This document shows, piece by piece, positions 1 through 7,536 of a stretch of DNA of 16,762 nt. The position numbers were made by a program, and so were the translations under genes. The DNA is taken from positions 1 through 16,762 of the forward strand of contig JAHEOG010000026.1 in the NCBI GenBank assembly GCA_018609925.1, read 5' to 3'. Origin of the DNA: Gammaproteobacteria bacterium. Its GTDB lineage: Bacteria > Pseudomonadota > Gammaproteobacteria > Thiohalorhabdales > Thiohalorhabdaceae. Each line of letters starts with the position of its first letter. The stretch's first letter is position 1. The notes under the pieces are model-generated. The model searched no databases. It saw only the letters and a program-made list of their open reading frames with translations, and was not told the origin of the DNA.

Positions 1-2
1 GG

Positions 3-44
3 GTGGTGGGCTACGGGGCCTTCCTGCTGGAGGAGCCGGCATGA
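3..44 (+). CDS. C-terminal end of a Memo-family protein (AmmeMemoRadiSam system protein B), partial
   Basis: Only the last 13 codons are inside the window; they read VVGYGAFLLEEPA before a TGA. A GYGA-type ending is common in the Memo/class III dioxygenase-like family that partners AMMECR1. The identification leans on the next gene, which begins inside this stop codon (ATGA at 41-44), so the two are probably translationally coupled. The tail alone could not identify the family, so confidence is moderate. Confidence 0.55.
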   Translation: MVGYGAFLLEEPA

Positions 45-646
45 GCGCGTCGACCTCCCCCCGCCCCGTTCGCCACGATCCGGGTCCCCTTCCCTGGATC
101 CGGCCCTTCGGCGAGGAGCTGCACGAGCTCGCCCACGCCGCCATCGACCAGGGGTTGGCCGGAGAGGGGCCGTCCGAGCCGGATCCCCACCGCTACCCCT
201 CTCCCCTGCGCGAGCCCGGAGCGGCCTTAGTCACCCTCCGGCTTGGGGGACATCTCCGCGGTTGTCTCGGCTCCACCGAGGCCCACCGCCCCTTGGTCCA
301 CGAGGTGGCGAACAATGCCTACCGAGCGGCCTTCCGGGATCCCCGCTACCCGCCCCTGACGCCCGCGGAACGCCCCGAGCTCACGCTCGGCATCGAGGTG
401 CTCGGGCCCGCGGAGACCCTGCCCGTGGCCAGCGAGGCGGAGCTGCTGGAATGGCTCCAGCCCGGCCGTGACGGGCTCATCCTGAGCTACGGCGACCGGG
501 CCGGGACCTTCCTGCCGACGGTGTGGCAGCACCTGCCCGAGCCGGAGCACTTCCTGGCCGAGCTCAAGCGCAAGGCGGGCCTGCCCGCCGATTTCTTCTC
601 CCCGGAGATCCAGGTGCGGCGCTTCCGTACCGAGTCCCTGCCCTGA
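41..646 (+). CDS. AMMECR1 domain protein (AmmeMemoRadiSam system protein A)
   Basis: This is a 201-residue protein of the AMMECR1 family, a small conserved domain found in all domains of life. In bacteria it is often encoded beside Memo-like and radical SAM proteins. The family signature LRGCLGS is at residues 72-78, followed by a conserved helix region (HEVANNAYRAAFRDPRYPPL) and the C-terminal FLPTVW...FLAELKRKAGLP segment. Length fits a single full AMMECR1 domain. The conserved cysteine in LRGCLGS is a candidate active residue, but the biochemical reaction is not established for the family. The start codon overlaps the upstream Memo-like stop, suggesting coupled translation. A gap of about 90 bp separates it from pncA. 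Family call is sure; cellular role is not known. Confidence 0.93.
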   Translation: MSASTSPRPVRHDPGPLPWIRPFGEELHELAHAAIDQGLAGEGPSEPDPHRYPSPLREPGAALVTLRLGGHLRGCLGSTEAHRPLVHEVANNAYRAAFRDPRYPPLTPAERPELTLGIEVLGPAETLPVASEAELLEWLQPGRDGLILSYGDRAGTFLPTVWQHLPEPEHFLAELKRKAGLPADFFSPEIQVRRFRTESLP

Positions 647-722
647 AGCGAGCGCAGCGAAATCCCGGGAAGGGGAGCGCCGCTGCCCCGGAGCGGTCCA
701 ACGGCGGAAAAGGGAACCTTCC

Positions 723-730
723 AAGGAGGT
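723..730 (+). promoter_or_regulatory. Strong Shine-Dalgarno site for the nicotinamidase gene
   Basis: AAGGAGGT lies 7 nt before the ATG at 738. It overlaps an in-frame GTG at 729, which therefore cannot use it, so the ATG is taken as the start. Confidence 0.8.
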
Positions 731-737
731 GCCAGCC

Positions 738-1322
738 ATGCCCGAGCCCCTGGTCCGGGGCGATGCCCTGCTCCTCGTCGATGTCCAGAACGACTTCTGC
801 CCGGGCGGCGCCTTGGCGGTGCCGGAAGGCGACGCCGTGGTCCCCGTGCTCAACCGCTGGATCGGCGCCGCCCGGGACGCCGGGATCCCCATCTACGCCT
901 CCCGCGACTGGCACCCGGCCGGGCACGTCAGCTTCGAGGAGCGCGGCGGGCCCTGGCCCCCGCACTGCATCCAGGGCACCGAAGGCGCGGCCTTCCACCC
1001 CGATCTGACGCTGCCCGAAGCGGCCGAGGTCATCAGCAAAGGCACCGATCCCGATCGCGACCAGTATTCGGCCTTCGATGGCACGGGACTGGGCGAGCGG
1101 ATGCGCGCGGAAGGGATAACGCGGGTCTGGGTCGGGGGGCTGGCCCAGGACGTCTGCGTCCGCGCCAGCGTGCTGGATGCCCTGGCGGAGGGCTTCGACA
1201 CCCACCTCATCCGCGCCGCCACCCGGCCGGTGGACGTCCAGCCGGGCGACGGCGACCGGGCCCTGACCGAGATGCGCGAGGCGGGGGCCATCATCGTAGA
1301 GGAAGCGGAGCCGGTGCGATGA
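738..1322 (+). CDS. pncA: Nicotinamidase (isochorismatase superfamily)
   Basis: This 194-residue cytoplasmic hydrolase converts nicotinamide to nicotinate and ammonia in NAD salvage. The catalytic triad of the family is visible: Asp15 in LLLVDVQNDFCPGG, Lys101 in ISKGTD and the nucleophile Cys140 in GLAQDVCVRAS. Metal ligands Asp57, His59 and His63 sit in RDWHPAGHVSF, and WPPHCIQGTEGA is typical of nicotinamidases rather than other isochorismatase-fold hydrolases. The ATG at 738 is chosen over the in-frame GTG at 729 because it is spaced 7 nt from a near-perfect Shine-Dalgarno. Its TGA overlaps the ATG of the next gene (ATGA at 1319-1322), and that gene encodes the next enzyme in the same pathway. 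Some members also act on pyrazinamide. Confidence 0.96.
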   Translation: MPEPLVRGDALLLVDVQNDFCPGGALAVPEGDAVVPVLNRWIGAARDAGIPIYASRDWHPAGHVSFEERGGPWPPHCIQGTEGAAFHPDLTLPEAAEVISKGTDPDRDQYSAFDGTGLGERMRAEGITRVWVGGLAQDVCVRASVLDALAEGFDTHLIRAATRPVDVQPGDGDRALTEMREAGAIIVEEAEPVR

Positions 1323-2683
1323 GCGACCCCGGCCTTTGGGTGGACCAGGACAACGCGGCGCTCCTGACCGATCTCTACGAGCTCACCATGATGCAGGCCT
1401 ACCACCGGGAAGGCCTGCAGGAACCGGCCGCGTTCGACCTGTTCTTCCGCAAGCTCCCCGAAAGCCGGAATTATCTGCTGGCCGCGGGTCTGGAGACCGC
1501 CCTCACCTACCTGGAAAACCTGCGGTTCTCCGCCGACGCCCTGGCCTACCTGGACAGCCTGGGCCAGTTCTCGCCGGATTTCCTGGACTACCTGGCGACG
1601 TTCCGGTTTACCGGGGAGGTCCGGGCCATCCCGGAAGGCACCCCCGTATTCCCGAACGAGCCGGTCCTGGAGGTGGTGGCCCCCCTGCCCGAGGCCCAGC
1701 TGGTGGAGACCTTCCTCCTCAATCAGCTCCACTTCCAGACCCTAATGGCCTCCAAGGCGAGCCGGGTCGCCGAGGCGGCCGGCGACCGGTCGGTGCTGGA
1801 TTTCGGCGCACGCCGGATGCACGGCATCGACGCGAGCCTCAAGGCGGCCCGCGCCTTCTACCTGAGCGGGGTGGACGCCACATCCAACGTCCTCGCGGGC
1901 CGGATCTACGGCATCCCGGTTTCGGGGACCATGGCCCACAGCTACATCGAGGCCCATGAGGGGGAGCAGGCCGCCTTCGAGGCCTTCGCGGGCCTCTACC
2001 CCGAGACCATCCTGCTGGTGGATACCTACGACACCTTGCGGGGGGTGGAGCGTGTCGCCGAGATGGCCCGAAACTGGGGCGAGCGCTTCCGGGTCCGGGG
2101 GATCCGGCTGGATTCCGGAGACCTGGGCGATCTGGCGAGGCGAAGTCGGCGCATCCTCGACGAGGCGGGCCTGGGGGATGTGGGAATCTACGCCAGCGGC
2201 AGCCTGGACGAGTACGCCATCGAGGAGCTGCTGACCTCCGGAGCCCCCATCGACGGCTTCGGTGTGGGAACCCACCTCGGCGTCTCCGAGGACAGCCCCT
2301 ACCTGGACAGCGCCTACAAGCTGGTGGAGTACGCCGGGGAGCCGCGCATGAAGCTGGCCTCCAGCAAGACAACCCTGCCGGGCCGCAAGCAGGTGGTGCG
2401 TTACGCCGCCGAGGACGGATCCTATCGGGGGGACATCATCCAAAGGCAAGAAGAGCCCACCGACGGGGGCATCCCCCTTCTGCAGCCGGTGATGCGGCAA
2501 GGCCAGCGGACACCCGACGCCACCCCGGACCTGGGGCGGCTCCGGGAATACACCCGCAACGCGCGGGAGCGCCTGCCCCCGGTCCTACGAGCGCTCCAAC
2601 CAGCGGCGCAGGCCTACCCCGTGTCGGTCAGCAGGGACCTGCAGGGGGAAGCGGACCGTCTCCGGGCGTTGCTTTCGGAATAA
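1319..2683 (+). CDS. pncB: Nicotinate phosphoribosyltransferase
   Basis: This 454-residue cytoplasmic enzyme joins nicotinate and PRPP to form nicotinate mononucleotide, normally with ATP hydrolysis. Family landmarks are the N-terminal LLTDLYELTMMQAY (residues 15-28), DFGARRMHG (161-169), SGTMAHSY (202-209), DTYDT (235-239) and the phosphoribose-binding RLDSGDL (263-269). His207 in TMAHSY matches the histidine phosphorylated in related enzymes. Length fits the family. The start overlaps the pncA stop by four bases, so the two salvage steps are likely made together: nicotinamide to nicotinate to NaMN. No rearrangement or missing key residue was seen. After the stop at 2683 a short gap leads to a gene on the opposite strand. 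Confidence 0.96.
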   Translation: MSDPGLWVDQDNAALLTDLYELTMMQAYHREGLQEPAAFDLFFRKLPESRNYLLAAGLETALTYLENLRFSADALAYLDSLGQFSPDFLDYLATFRFTGEVRAIPEGTPVFPNEPVLEVVAPLPEAQLVETFLLNQLHFQTLMASKASRVAEAAGDRSVLDFGARRMHGIDASLKAARAFYLSGVDATSNVLAGRIYGIPVSGTMAHSYIEAHEGEQAAFEAFAGLYPETILLVDTYDTLRGVERVAEMARNWGERFRVRGIRLDSGDLGDLARRSRRILDEAGLGDVGIYASGSLDEYAIEELLTSGAPIDGFGVGTHLGVSEDSPYLDSAYKLVEYAGEPRMKLASSKTTLPGRKQVVRYAAEDGSYRGDIIQRQEEPTDGGIPLLQPVMRQGQRTPDATPDLGRLREYTRNARERLPPVLRALQPAAQAYPVSVSRDLQGEADRLRALLSE

Positions 2684-2709
2684 CGAGCCCGGGGCGGACG
2701 CAGTCCCGA

Positions 2710-3117
2710 CTACTCCGGCCGGGCGTCTTCCCGCCGCACCCAGCGGGTGAAGCTGGCTTCCTTGATCCGGTTGTTCTGACCGCCCTGGGGGGCCTGCCAG
2801 ATCACGAAATAGTCCCCGCCTTCCCGCCGGATCTCCACGATCTTCCGGGCCTTCTTGGACCGGTCCTTGGGCTGCCAGGTCTGGCCCACGGCATAGCCCT
2901 CTGGACTCGTTTGCCCGGAGGCGGCTCCTTTGGACGAAGCCTTGCCAGTCTGGACGCGGGGCTGCTCCCCTTCGCTCCAGCCCATCCGGCGGCGGGCCTC
3001 GCTGTAGGCCCAGCAGGCCCAGGACGTCGCCCGCTTGCTGGCGTCGCGGGCCAAAAGACGGCTTTCCCGCAGTATCGTCTGGAATCGTTCCTGCATGTCC
3101 TTACCATCCTCTGCCAT
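2710..3117 (-). CDS. Hypothetical protein of unknown function, 135 residues
   Basis: I do not recognise a named family. The predicted protein has three parts: a helical N-terminal half with basic and aromatic residues (RATSWACWAYSEARRRMGW, residues about 29-47), a low-complexity Gly/Ser/Lys linker, and a C-terminal segment of about 60 residues. That last segment (VGQTWQPKDRSKKARKIVEI...YFVIWQ...NRIKEASFTRWVRR) looks like a small beta-rich module. No signal peptide or membrane segment is evident. The ATG at 3117 is chosen because GGAG lies about 7 nt upstream; an in-frame upstream extension to 3201 lacks that support. It is convergent with pncB and divergent from the DUF1614 gene, so it is probably monocistronic. 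Codon use resembles its neighbours. Confidence 0.7.
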   Translation of the reverse strand: MAEDGKDMQERFQTILRESRLLARDASKRATSWACWAYSEARRRMGWSEGEQPRVQTGKASSKGAASGQTSPEGYAVGQTWQPKDRSKKARKIVEIRREGGDYFVIWQAPQGGQNNRIKEASFTRWVRREDARPE

Positions 3118-3428
3118 GGGACTCTCCGAAACGTCCGGAATGGGACTTCTATCCTTCTCTGACAACCATAAACCTCTCAAGCTCCGTAGGCGATACCACA
3201 AAGACGATTTCGGACGTCCGATTGTCCCTCCTGTCGCCTGATGGGGATCCCAAACCCGGGTGACCCCCAGGACATGGTCTCCGGTACCCGTAAGTCCCCA
3301 CCACCAGGGACAGTCCGCTGGCCCCGGCTTCCCCCGCTTTTCTCGGGTAGCCGGCTCGGCGAGGCCGTGCGTAGGCGGCCCCTGCCCCCCCTTGCTAGAG
3401 TGGGTCTCCCCGCTCCTCGGAGGACCCC
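3118..3428. other. Divergent intergenic region, 311 bp
   Basis: This stretch lies between the start codons of the small minus-strand gene and the plus-strand DUF1614 gene, so it must hold promoters for both directions. It includes a patch less GC-rich than the genes (about 3140-3200). I could not identify a -35/-10 pair with proper spacing, an operator palindrome or a riboswitch. No convincing coding sequence was seen. Confidence 0.5.
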
Positions 3429-4091
3429 GTGCGCATCTCTCCGCTGCATTTCCTGGCCTTCTTGTTCCTGGCCGGGTTCCTGCTCGCCTTCATCCAGGTC
3501 GGGGTGGTCACCCTGGCCGTGGAGAAGCTTGGGCTCTCGACAGGTGCGGTGGTGGTGCTGCTTTTCGGCTCCCTGCTGGGCAGTGGGGTCAACCTGCCGC
3601 TGTTCACCGTGGCCGCGGAGGCTCCTCCTCCCATCCAGCGCCATCCGCTATATCAGCTGGGCATGCTGCGCCCCAGACGCCCCTTCACGGGGAGCACGGT
3701 GGTGGCCATCAATCTGGGCGGGGGGCTCATTCCCATCGGCTTCGCGGCCTACCTCTGGGTCCACCACGGGCTCCCTCTGACCCTGGTATTGGCCGCGGTC
3801 CTGGTTGTAGCGGCGATCAGCTACGCCACCAGCCGACCGGTGCCGGGCGTGGGCGTGTCCATGCCCCTGTTCATCGGCCCGGTAGCGGCAGCGGTCACCG
3901 CTTTGCTGCTGGGCGGGGAGAAGAGCGCGCCTCTGGCCTACATCGGCGGGACGCTGGGGGTGCTTGTCGGCGCCGACCTCCTGCGCATCGGGGACATCCG
4001 CCGGATGGGCACGCCGCAGGCCGCCATCGGAGGCGCCGGCACCTTCGACGGCATCTACATTACGGGCATCGTGGCGGTCCTTCTGGCCTGA
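3429..4091 (+). CDS. DUF1614 integral membrane protein
   Basis: This 220-residue hydrophobic protein fits the DUF1614 family of inner-membrane proteins of unknown function. Likely membrane segments are near residues 7-30, 38-60, 92-110, 117-134, 145-162, 168-185 and 205-219. Conserved-looking motifs are VAINLGGGLIPI (92-103) and the Gly-rich IGGAGTFDGIYITGI near the C-terminus. It starts with GTG at 3429, supported by GGAGG 5 nt upstream; the start sits directly before a strongly hydrophobic helix. The dehydrogenase gene follows after 30 bp, so the two are probably an operon, but this does not by itself reveal a substrate. The family call is from overall resemblance and topology. Confidence 0.82.
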   Translation: MRISPLHFLAFLFLAGFLLAFIQVGVVTLAVEKLGLSTGAVVVLLFGSLLGSGVNLPLFTVAAEAPPPIQRHPLYQLGMLRPRRPFTGSTVVAINLGGGLIPIGFAAYLWVHHGLPLTLVLAAVLVVAAISYATSRPVPGVGVSMPLFIGPVAAAVTALLLGGEKSAPLAYIGGTLGVLVGADLLRIGDIRRMGTPQAAIGGAGTFDGIYITGIVAVLLA

Positions 4092-4121
4092 AGGGCGACC
4101 CCACGGATAGGAGAAGGGACC

Positions 4122-5072
4122 ATGCGGGGAGTCTTCCTGGACGCCGAGACGGTCGATCGCGGCGATCTGGACTGGACGGCACTGGAAGGGGGGGCCTCCT
4201 GGACCTTTTATCCCCGGACTACCCCCAAGGACCTGGGGGATCGCCTGGCCGATGCCGAGGTGGCCATCACCAACAAGGTGGAGCTGGACGCCTCCGCGCT
4301 GGATCGGGCACCGGCGCTGGGTCTGATCGCCGTTGCCGCCACCGGGGTCAACAATGTGGCCGTGGCGGCCGCCCGGGAGCGGGGCATCGCCGTCGTCAAT
4401 GTCCCCGCCTACGCCACCCCTTCGGTGACCCAGCACGCCTTCGGTCTGCTCCTGGCCCTGGCCACCCACATCCCCGACTACGACGCCGCGGTTCGGGCGG
4501 GGCAGTGGAGCGCGAGCCCCCACTTCTGCTTCCTGGCGCATCCGGTCCGGGAGCTGGCGGGCATGACCTTAGGCATCGTGGGCTACGGCGACCTGGGGAG
4601 CCAGGTCGCCCGGATCGCCGAGGCCTTCGGCATGGACGTCCGGATCGCCCAGCTGCCGGGCCGTCCGCAGCGTCCGGACCGCACCCCTTGGCCACAGCTG
4701 TTGGCGGAGGTGGACGTGCTCTCCCTGCATTGCCCCCTGACCCAGTCCACTCGCGGGCTCATCGGCGAGGCGGAGCTGGCCTCGATGCGCTCCGACAGCC
4801 TGCTCATCAACACCGCCCGGGGGGCGCTGGTGGACGAGCACGCCCTTGCCGAGGCCCTGCGCCACGGCGAGCTGGGCGGCGCCGGCGTGGACGTCCTGAG
4901 CCAGGAGCCGCCTCCGGCCGATCATCCCCTGTTGGCCGACGACATCCCCAACCTGATCCGCACGCCTCACGTCGCCTGGGCCAGCCAGCCGGCCCGGCAG
5001 CGCTTGGTGGACGAGCTAGCTGCTAACGTCGAGGCCTTCCGCGCGGGCCAGCGCCGCAACCGGGTGGATTGA
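4122..5072 (+). CDS. D-2-hydroxyacid dehydrogenase, glycerate/hydroxypyruvate dehydrogenase-like
   Basis: This 316-residue cytosolic NAD(P)-dependent oxidoreductase interconverts a D-2-hydroxyacid and its 2-oxoacid. The Rossmann nucleotide-binding loop GYGDLG is at residues 154-159. The catalytic trio of the family is intact: Arg233 in NTARGALVDE, Glu262 in LSQEPP and His283 in TPHVAW. Overall similarity, including VAATGVNN and IAQLPGRPQRPDR, is closest to glycerate dehydrogenase (HprA-like) proteins, but substrate cannot be fixed from sequence. At the end of the second Rossmann strand there is Gln176 where many NAD-specific members have an acidic residue, so cofactor choice is open. The ATG at 4122 is preceded by AGGAGAAGG. 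It is convergent with the penicillin-binding protein gene. Confidence 0.9.
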   Translation: MRGVFLDAETVDRGDLDWTALEGGASWTFYPRTTPKDLGDRLADAEVAITNKVELDASALDRAPALGLIAVAATGVNNVAVAAARERGIAVVNVPAYATPSVTQHAFGLLLALATHIPDYDAAVRAGQWSASPHFCFLAHPVRELAGMTLGIVGYGDLGSQVARIAEAFGMDVRIAQLPGRPQRPDRTPWPQLLAEVDVLSLHCPLTQSTRGLIGEAELASMRSDSLLINTARGALVDEHALAEALRHGELGGAGVDVLSQEPPPADHPLLADDIPNLIRTPHVAWASQPARQRLVDELAANVEAFRAGQRRNRVD

Positions 5073-5074
5073 GC

Positions 5075-5096
5075 GCCCGCACCCCAGTAGGCGGGC
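5075..5096. terminator. Possible hairpin between convergent genes
   Basis: GCCCGC (5075-5080) and GCGGGC (5091-5096) form a 6-bp inverted repeat with a 10-nt loop in the 38-bp gap between two convergent genes. There is no U-tract on either side, so termination is only a guess from position. Confidence 0.3.
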
Positions 5097-5110
5097 CGCG
5101 GCGGAGCAGG

Positions 5111-7459
5111 TCAGAACAGATTGCCCACTTCACGGTTTGGCCCGGACCGGCGATCCCGATCCTCGCCGGGCTCACGGGTGAGGACACCGTCTTCCAGGAC
5201 GTCTTCGGGGAGGTTCTCCGCCCGTAGCCATTCGTGGCGGGCCTCGGGTTCGTCCGCCGAGGCGAGTTGGCCCGTATCGGGGTGGATCCGGGCCCGGATC
5301 AGGCCGGAAGGGGGCTCGTACCAGGCGGGTCGGTGTCCCGCCAGGGCCCCTGCCATGAAATCGGTCCAGATGGGAGCGGCCGCCCGGGCCCCCGTCTCAT
5401 AGCGCCCCAGGCTGCGGGACCGGTCGAAGCCGACCCAGGCCCCGGTAGCGAGCTGGGGGGTGTAGCCCACGAACCAGGCGTCCCTCTGGTCGTCGGTGGT
5501 GCCGGTCTTGCCGGCTACCCGCCGATCCAGGGCGCGACCCACCGCCTGGCCTGTCCCCCGCTCCGTAACGTCGGCCAACAGGCTGGTCATCTGGAATTGG
5601 ATGGTGCGCGGCAGGATCCGCTCTCCGGGCGCCCGATCGGTTTCGGCCTCGAACCCGAACCGTGGCCCCCGATCTACCAGCTCCTCGCCGTCGCAGGCCA
5701 CCAGGCGGCGGATCAAGTAGGGCTCGACCCGATAGCCACCGTTGGCGAAGGCCGCATAGGCGCCTACCAGCTCCACCGGCGCCAGGCTCGCCGAGCCCAG
5801 CGCCAGGGAGAGATCGTCGGGCAGCCTATGGCGTTCGAGGCCGAACTGGGCAGCGAAGTCCCGCCCGTATTCGACCCCGATGCGGTCCAGCAGGCGAACG
5901 GTGGCCAGGTTCCGGGAATGGACCAGCCCGGAGCGAAGGCGAGTGGGACCATGGAAGGTGCGGCTGTGGTTCCGGGGACGCCAGAGCCCGGTATCCCCGG
6001 GACGCACCACGGGCGCGTCGTTGACCAGGGTGGCCGGGCTCAGCCCCCGGGCCAGGGCCCCGGCGTAGATGAAGGGCTTGAAGGCCGAGCCGGGCTGGCG
6101 CCGGGCTTGGGTGGCCCGGTTGAACGAGCCCTGGTAGGGACCGAAGGCCCCCACCAGGGCCCGGATGGCGCCGGTGTCCGGCGCCAGGGCCACCAGGGCG
6201 CCCTGGGCCTCGGGGACCTGGGCCAGCGTCCAATGATCGTCGGTGCGCTGGAGCCGGACCACATCCCCGGGCCGGACAATGTCCCGGGGATCCTCCGGCT
6301 GCGGGCCCAAAACACCCGGCTCCCGATGGGACCGGGCCCAGCGCAGGCCCTGCCAGGGCACCCGCACTTCCCCGGCGTCGGGCAGCAGGACCCGGATGCC
6401 CCGATTGTCTCCGTAGCCCAGGACCAGCCCCGTCGCCAGAGGACCCGGAGCCTGCCATTGCTTCAGGCGCTGCGCCATCCCTTCCCGGTCCTCCAGGCTA
6501 TCGAGGCCGATGTGGCGTAAGGGGCCCCGATAGCCGTGGCGCCGGGTGTAGTCGAGCAGCCCGCGCTGGACGGCTCGCTGAGCGGTATCCTGAAGCCGGC
6601 TGTCCACGGTGACCACGGCCCGCAGGCCCTCGGTATACGCCCGCTCCTCGCCGAAGCGAGCCACGATCCGGCGCCGCGCGCTTTCCGCCACCATGGGCAG
6701 CGGCTCGGCAACCGGCGGGTGGTAGGTGGCGTGGATGGGAGTCGCCAGGGCCTCCAGGACCGCGTCGGGTCCCGCCCAGCCCTTGTCGAGCATCTGGTGG
6801 AGGACGTAGGCCCGACGGTGGCGCGCCCGGTCGGGATGCTGGATGGGGTTGTAGTGGCTCGGCCCCTTGGGCAGGGAGGCCAGGGTGGCCGACTCCGCCA
6901 GGGTAAGCTCGTCGAGGGACTTGCCGTAATAGGTTTGCGCCGCAGCGGCCACCCCGTAGGCGCCGCTGCCGAGGTAGAGCTGATTGAGGTAGCGGTGCAG
7001 GATCTCTTGCTTGGAAAGCCCGATCTCGATCTCGAACGCCAACACCGTCTCCCGGATCTTGCGCATCAGGGTCTGGTCCTGGCTGAGCAGGAAGGTCCGG
7101 GCCACCTGCTGGCTAATGGTGCTGCCGCCCTGGACAAAGGCCCCGGCCCGGATGTCCGCCGCCAGCGCCCGGAGGATTCCGGTGAGGTCGATCCCGGGAT
7201 GGTCGTGGAACTCGGCGTCCTCGGCGGCCAGGAAGGCCCGGCGAAGGTCAGCGGGGATGGCCGACATGGGCCGCGGCAGCCGGTACTCCCCGCCGAACTG
7301 GCCGATCAGACGGCCGTCGACGCTGTGGATGCGCAGGGGCGCCGTCGGCTCGTAGCGGGTCACCGCGGTGATGGGGGGCACGGTGGCGACCACCCAGGCG
7401 ATCAGGACCGCCACGGCGAGCCCCACCGCACCGAGCGTCATCCGAGTGGGCGTTTGCAC
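5111..7459 (-). CDS. Class A penicillin-binding protein (PBP1A type), bifunctional peptidoglycan synthase
   Basis: This 782-residue inner-membrane enzyme polymerises lipid II into glycan strands and cross-links the peptides in the periplasm. An N-terminal membrane anchor spans about residues 9-31. The GT51 transglycosylase domain follows with catalytic Glu80 in AEDAEFHDHPGID, GGSTISQQ (111-118) and RYLNQLYLGSGAYG (156-169). An insert of about 150 residues precedes the transpeptidase domain, which has SAFK (nucleophile Ser458), SRN (515-517) and KTGTT (651-655), all intact. Length is near the 800-850 residues of gammaproteobacterial PBP1A. GTG at 7459 is preferred over ATG at 7441 because AGGA lies 8 nt before it and none precedes the ATG. 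It follows the deacetylase gene after 77 bp on the same strand, so co-transcription is plausible. PBP1A rather than PBP1B is a resemblance-based choice. Confidence 0.94.
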   Translation of the reverse strand: MQTPTRMTLGAVGLAVAVLIAWVVATVPPITAVTRYEPTAPLRIHSVDGRLIGQFGGEYRLPRPMSAIPADLRRAFLAAEDAEFHDHPGIDLTGILRALAADIRAGAFVQGGSTISQQVARTFLLSQDQTLMRKIRETVLAFEIEIGLSKQEILHRYLNQLYLGSGAYGVAAAAQTYYGKSLDELTLAESATLASLPKGPSHYNPIQHPDRARHRRAYVLHQMLDKGWAGPDAVLEALATPIHATYHPPVAEPLPMVAESARRRIVARFGEERAYTEGLRAVVTVDSRLQDTAQRAVQRGLLDYTRRHGYRGPLRHIGLDSLEDREGMAQRLKQWQAPGPLATGLVLGYGDNRGIRVLLPDAGEVRVPWQGLRWARSHREPGVLGPQPEDPRDIVRPGDVVRLQRTDDHWTLAQVPEAQGALVALAPDTGAIRALVGAFGPYQGSFNRATQARRQPGSAFKPFIYAGALARGLSPATLVNDAPVVRPGDTGLWRPRNHSRTFHGPTRLRSGLVHSRNLATVRLLDRIGVEYGRDFAAQFGLERHRLPDDLSLALGSASLAPVELVGAYAAFANGGYRVEPYLIRRLVACDGEELVDRGPRFGFEAETDRAPGERILPRTIQFQMTSLLADVTERGTGQAVGRALDRRVAGKTGTTDDQRDAWFVGYTPQLATGAWVGFDRSRSLGRYETGARAAAPIWTDFMAGALAGHRPAWYEPPSGLIRARIHPDTGQLASADEPEARHEWLRAENLPEDVLEDGVLTREPGEDRDRRSGPNREVGNLF

Positions 7460-7536
7460 GTTGGCTGTCCTCGAACCCTGCGGGGCCGCTCCCAGGGCCG
7501 GGGAGCGGTCAGGGCTCCTTCGATCCCGACACCCGG

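Noticed and set aside
3260..5026. Long open frame across the DUF1614 and dehydrogenase genes in another frame
   Set aside because: Its Gly/Arg/His-rich composition is typical of a shifted reading of GC-rich genes. The real frames carry membrane helices and the Arg/Glu/His catalytic set.
5234..6520. Long plus-strand open frame opposite the penicillin-binding protein gene
   Set aside because: It is a GC-driven antisense shadow. The minus-strand reading has complete GT51 and transpeptidase motifs, while the plus reading has Gly/Pro/Gln-rich composition and no recognisable domain.
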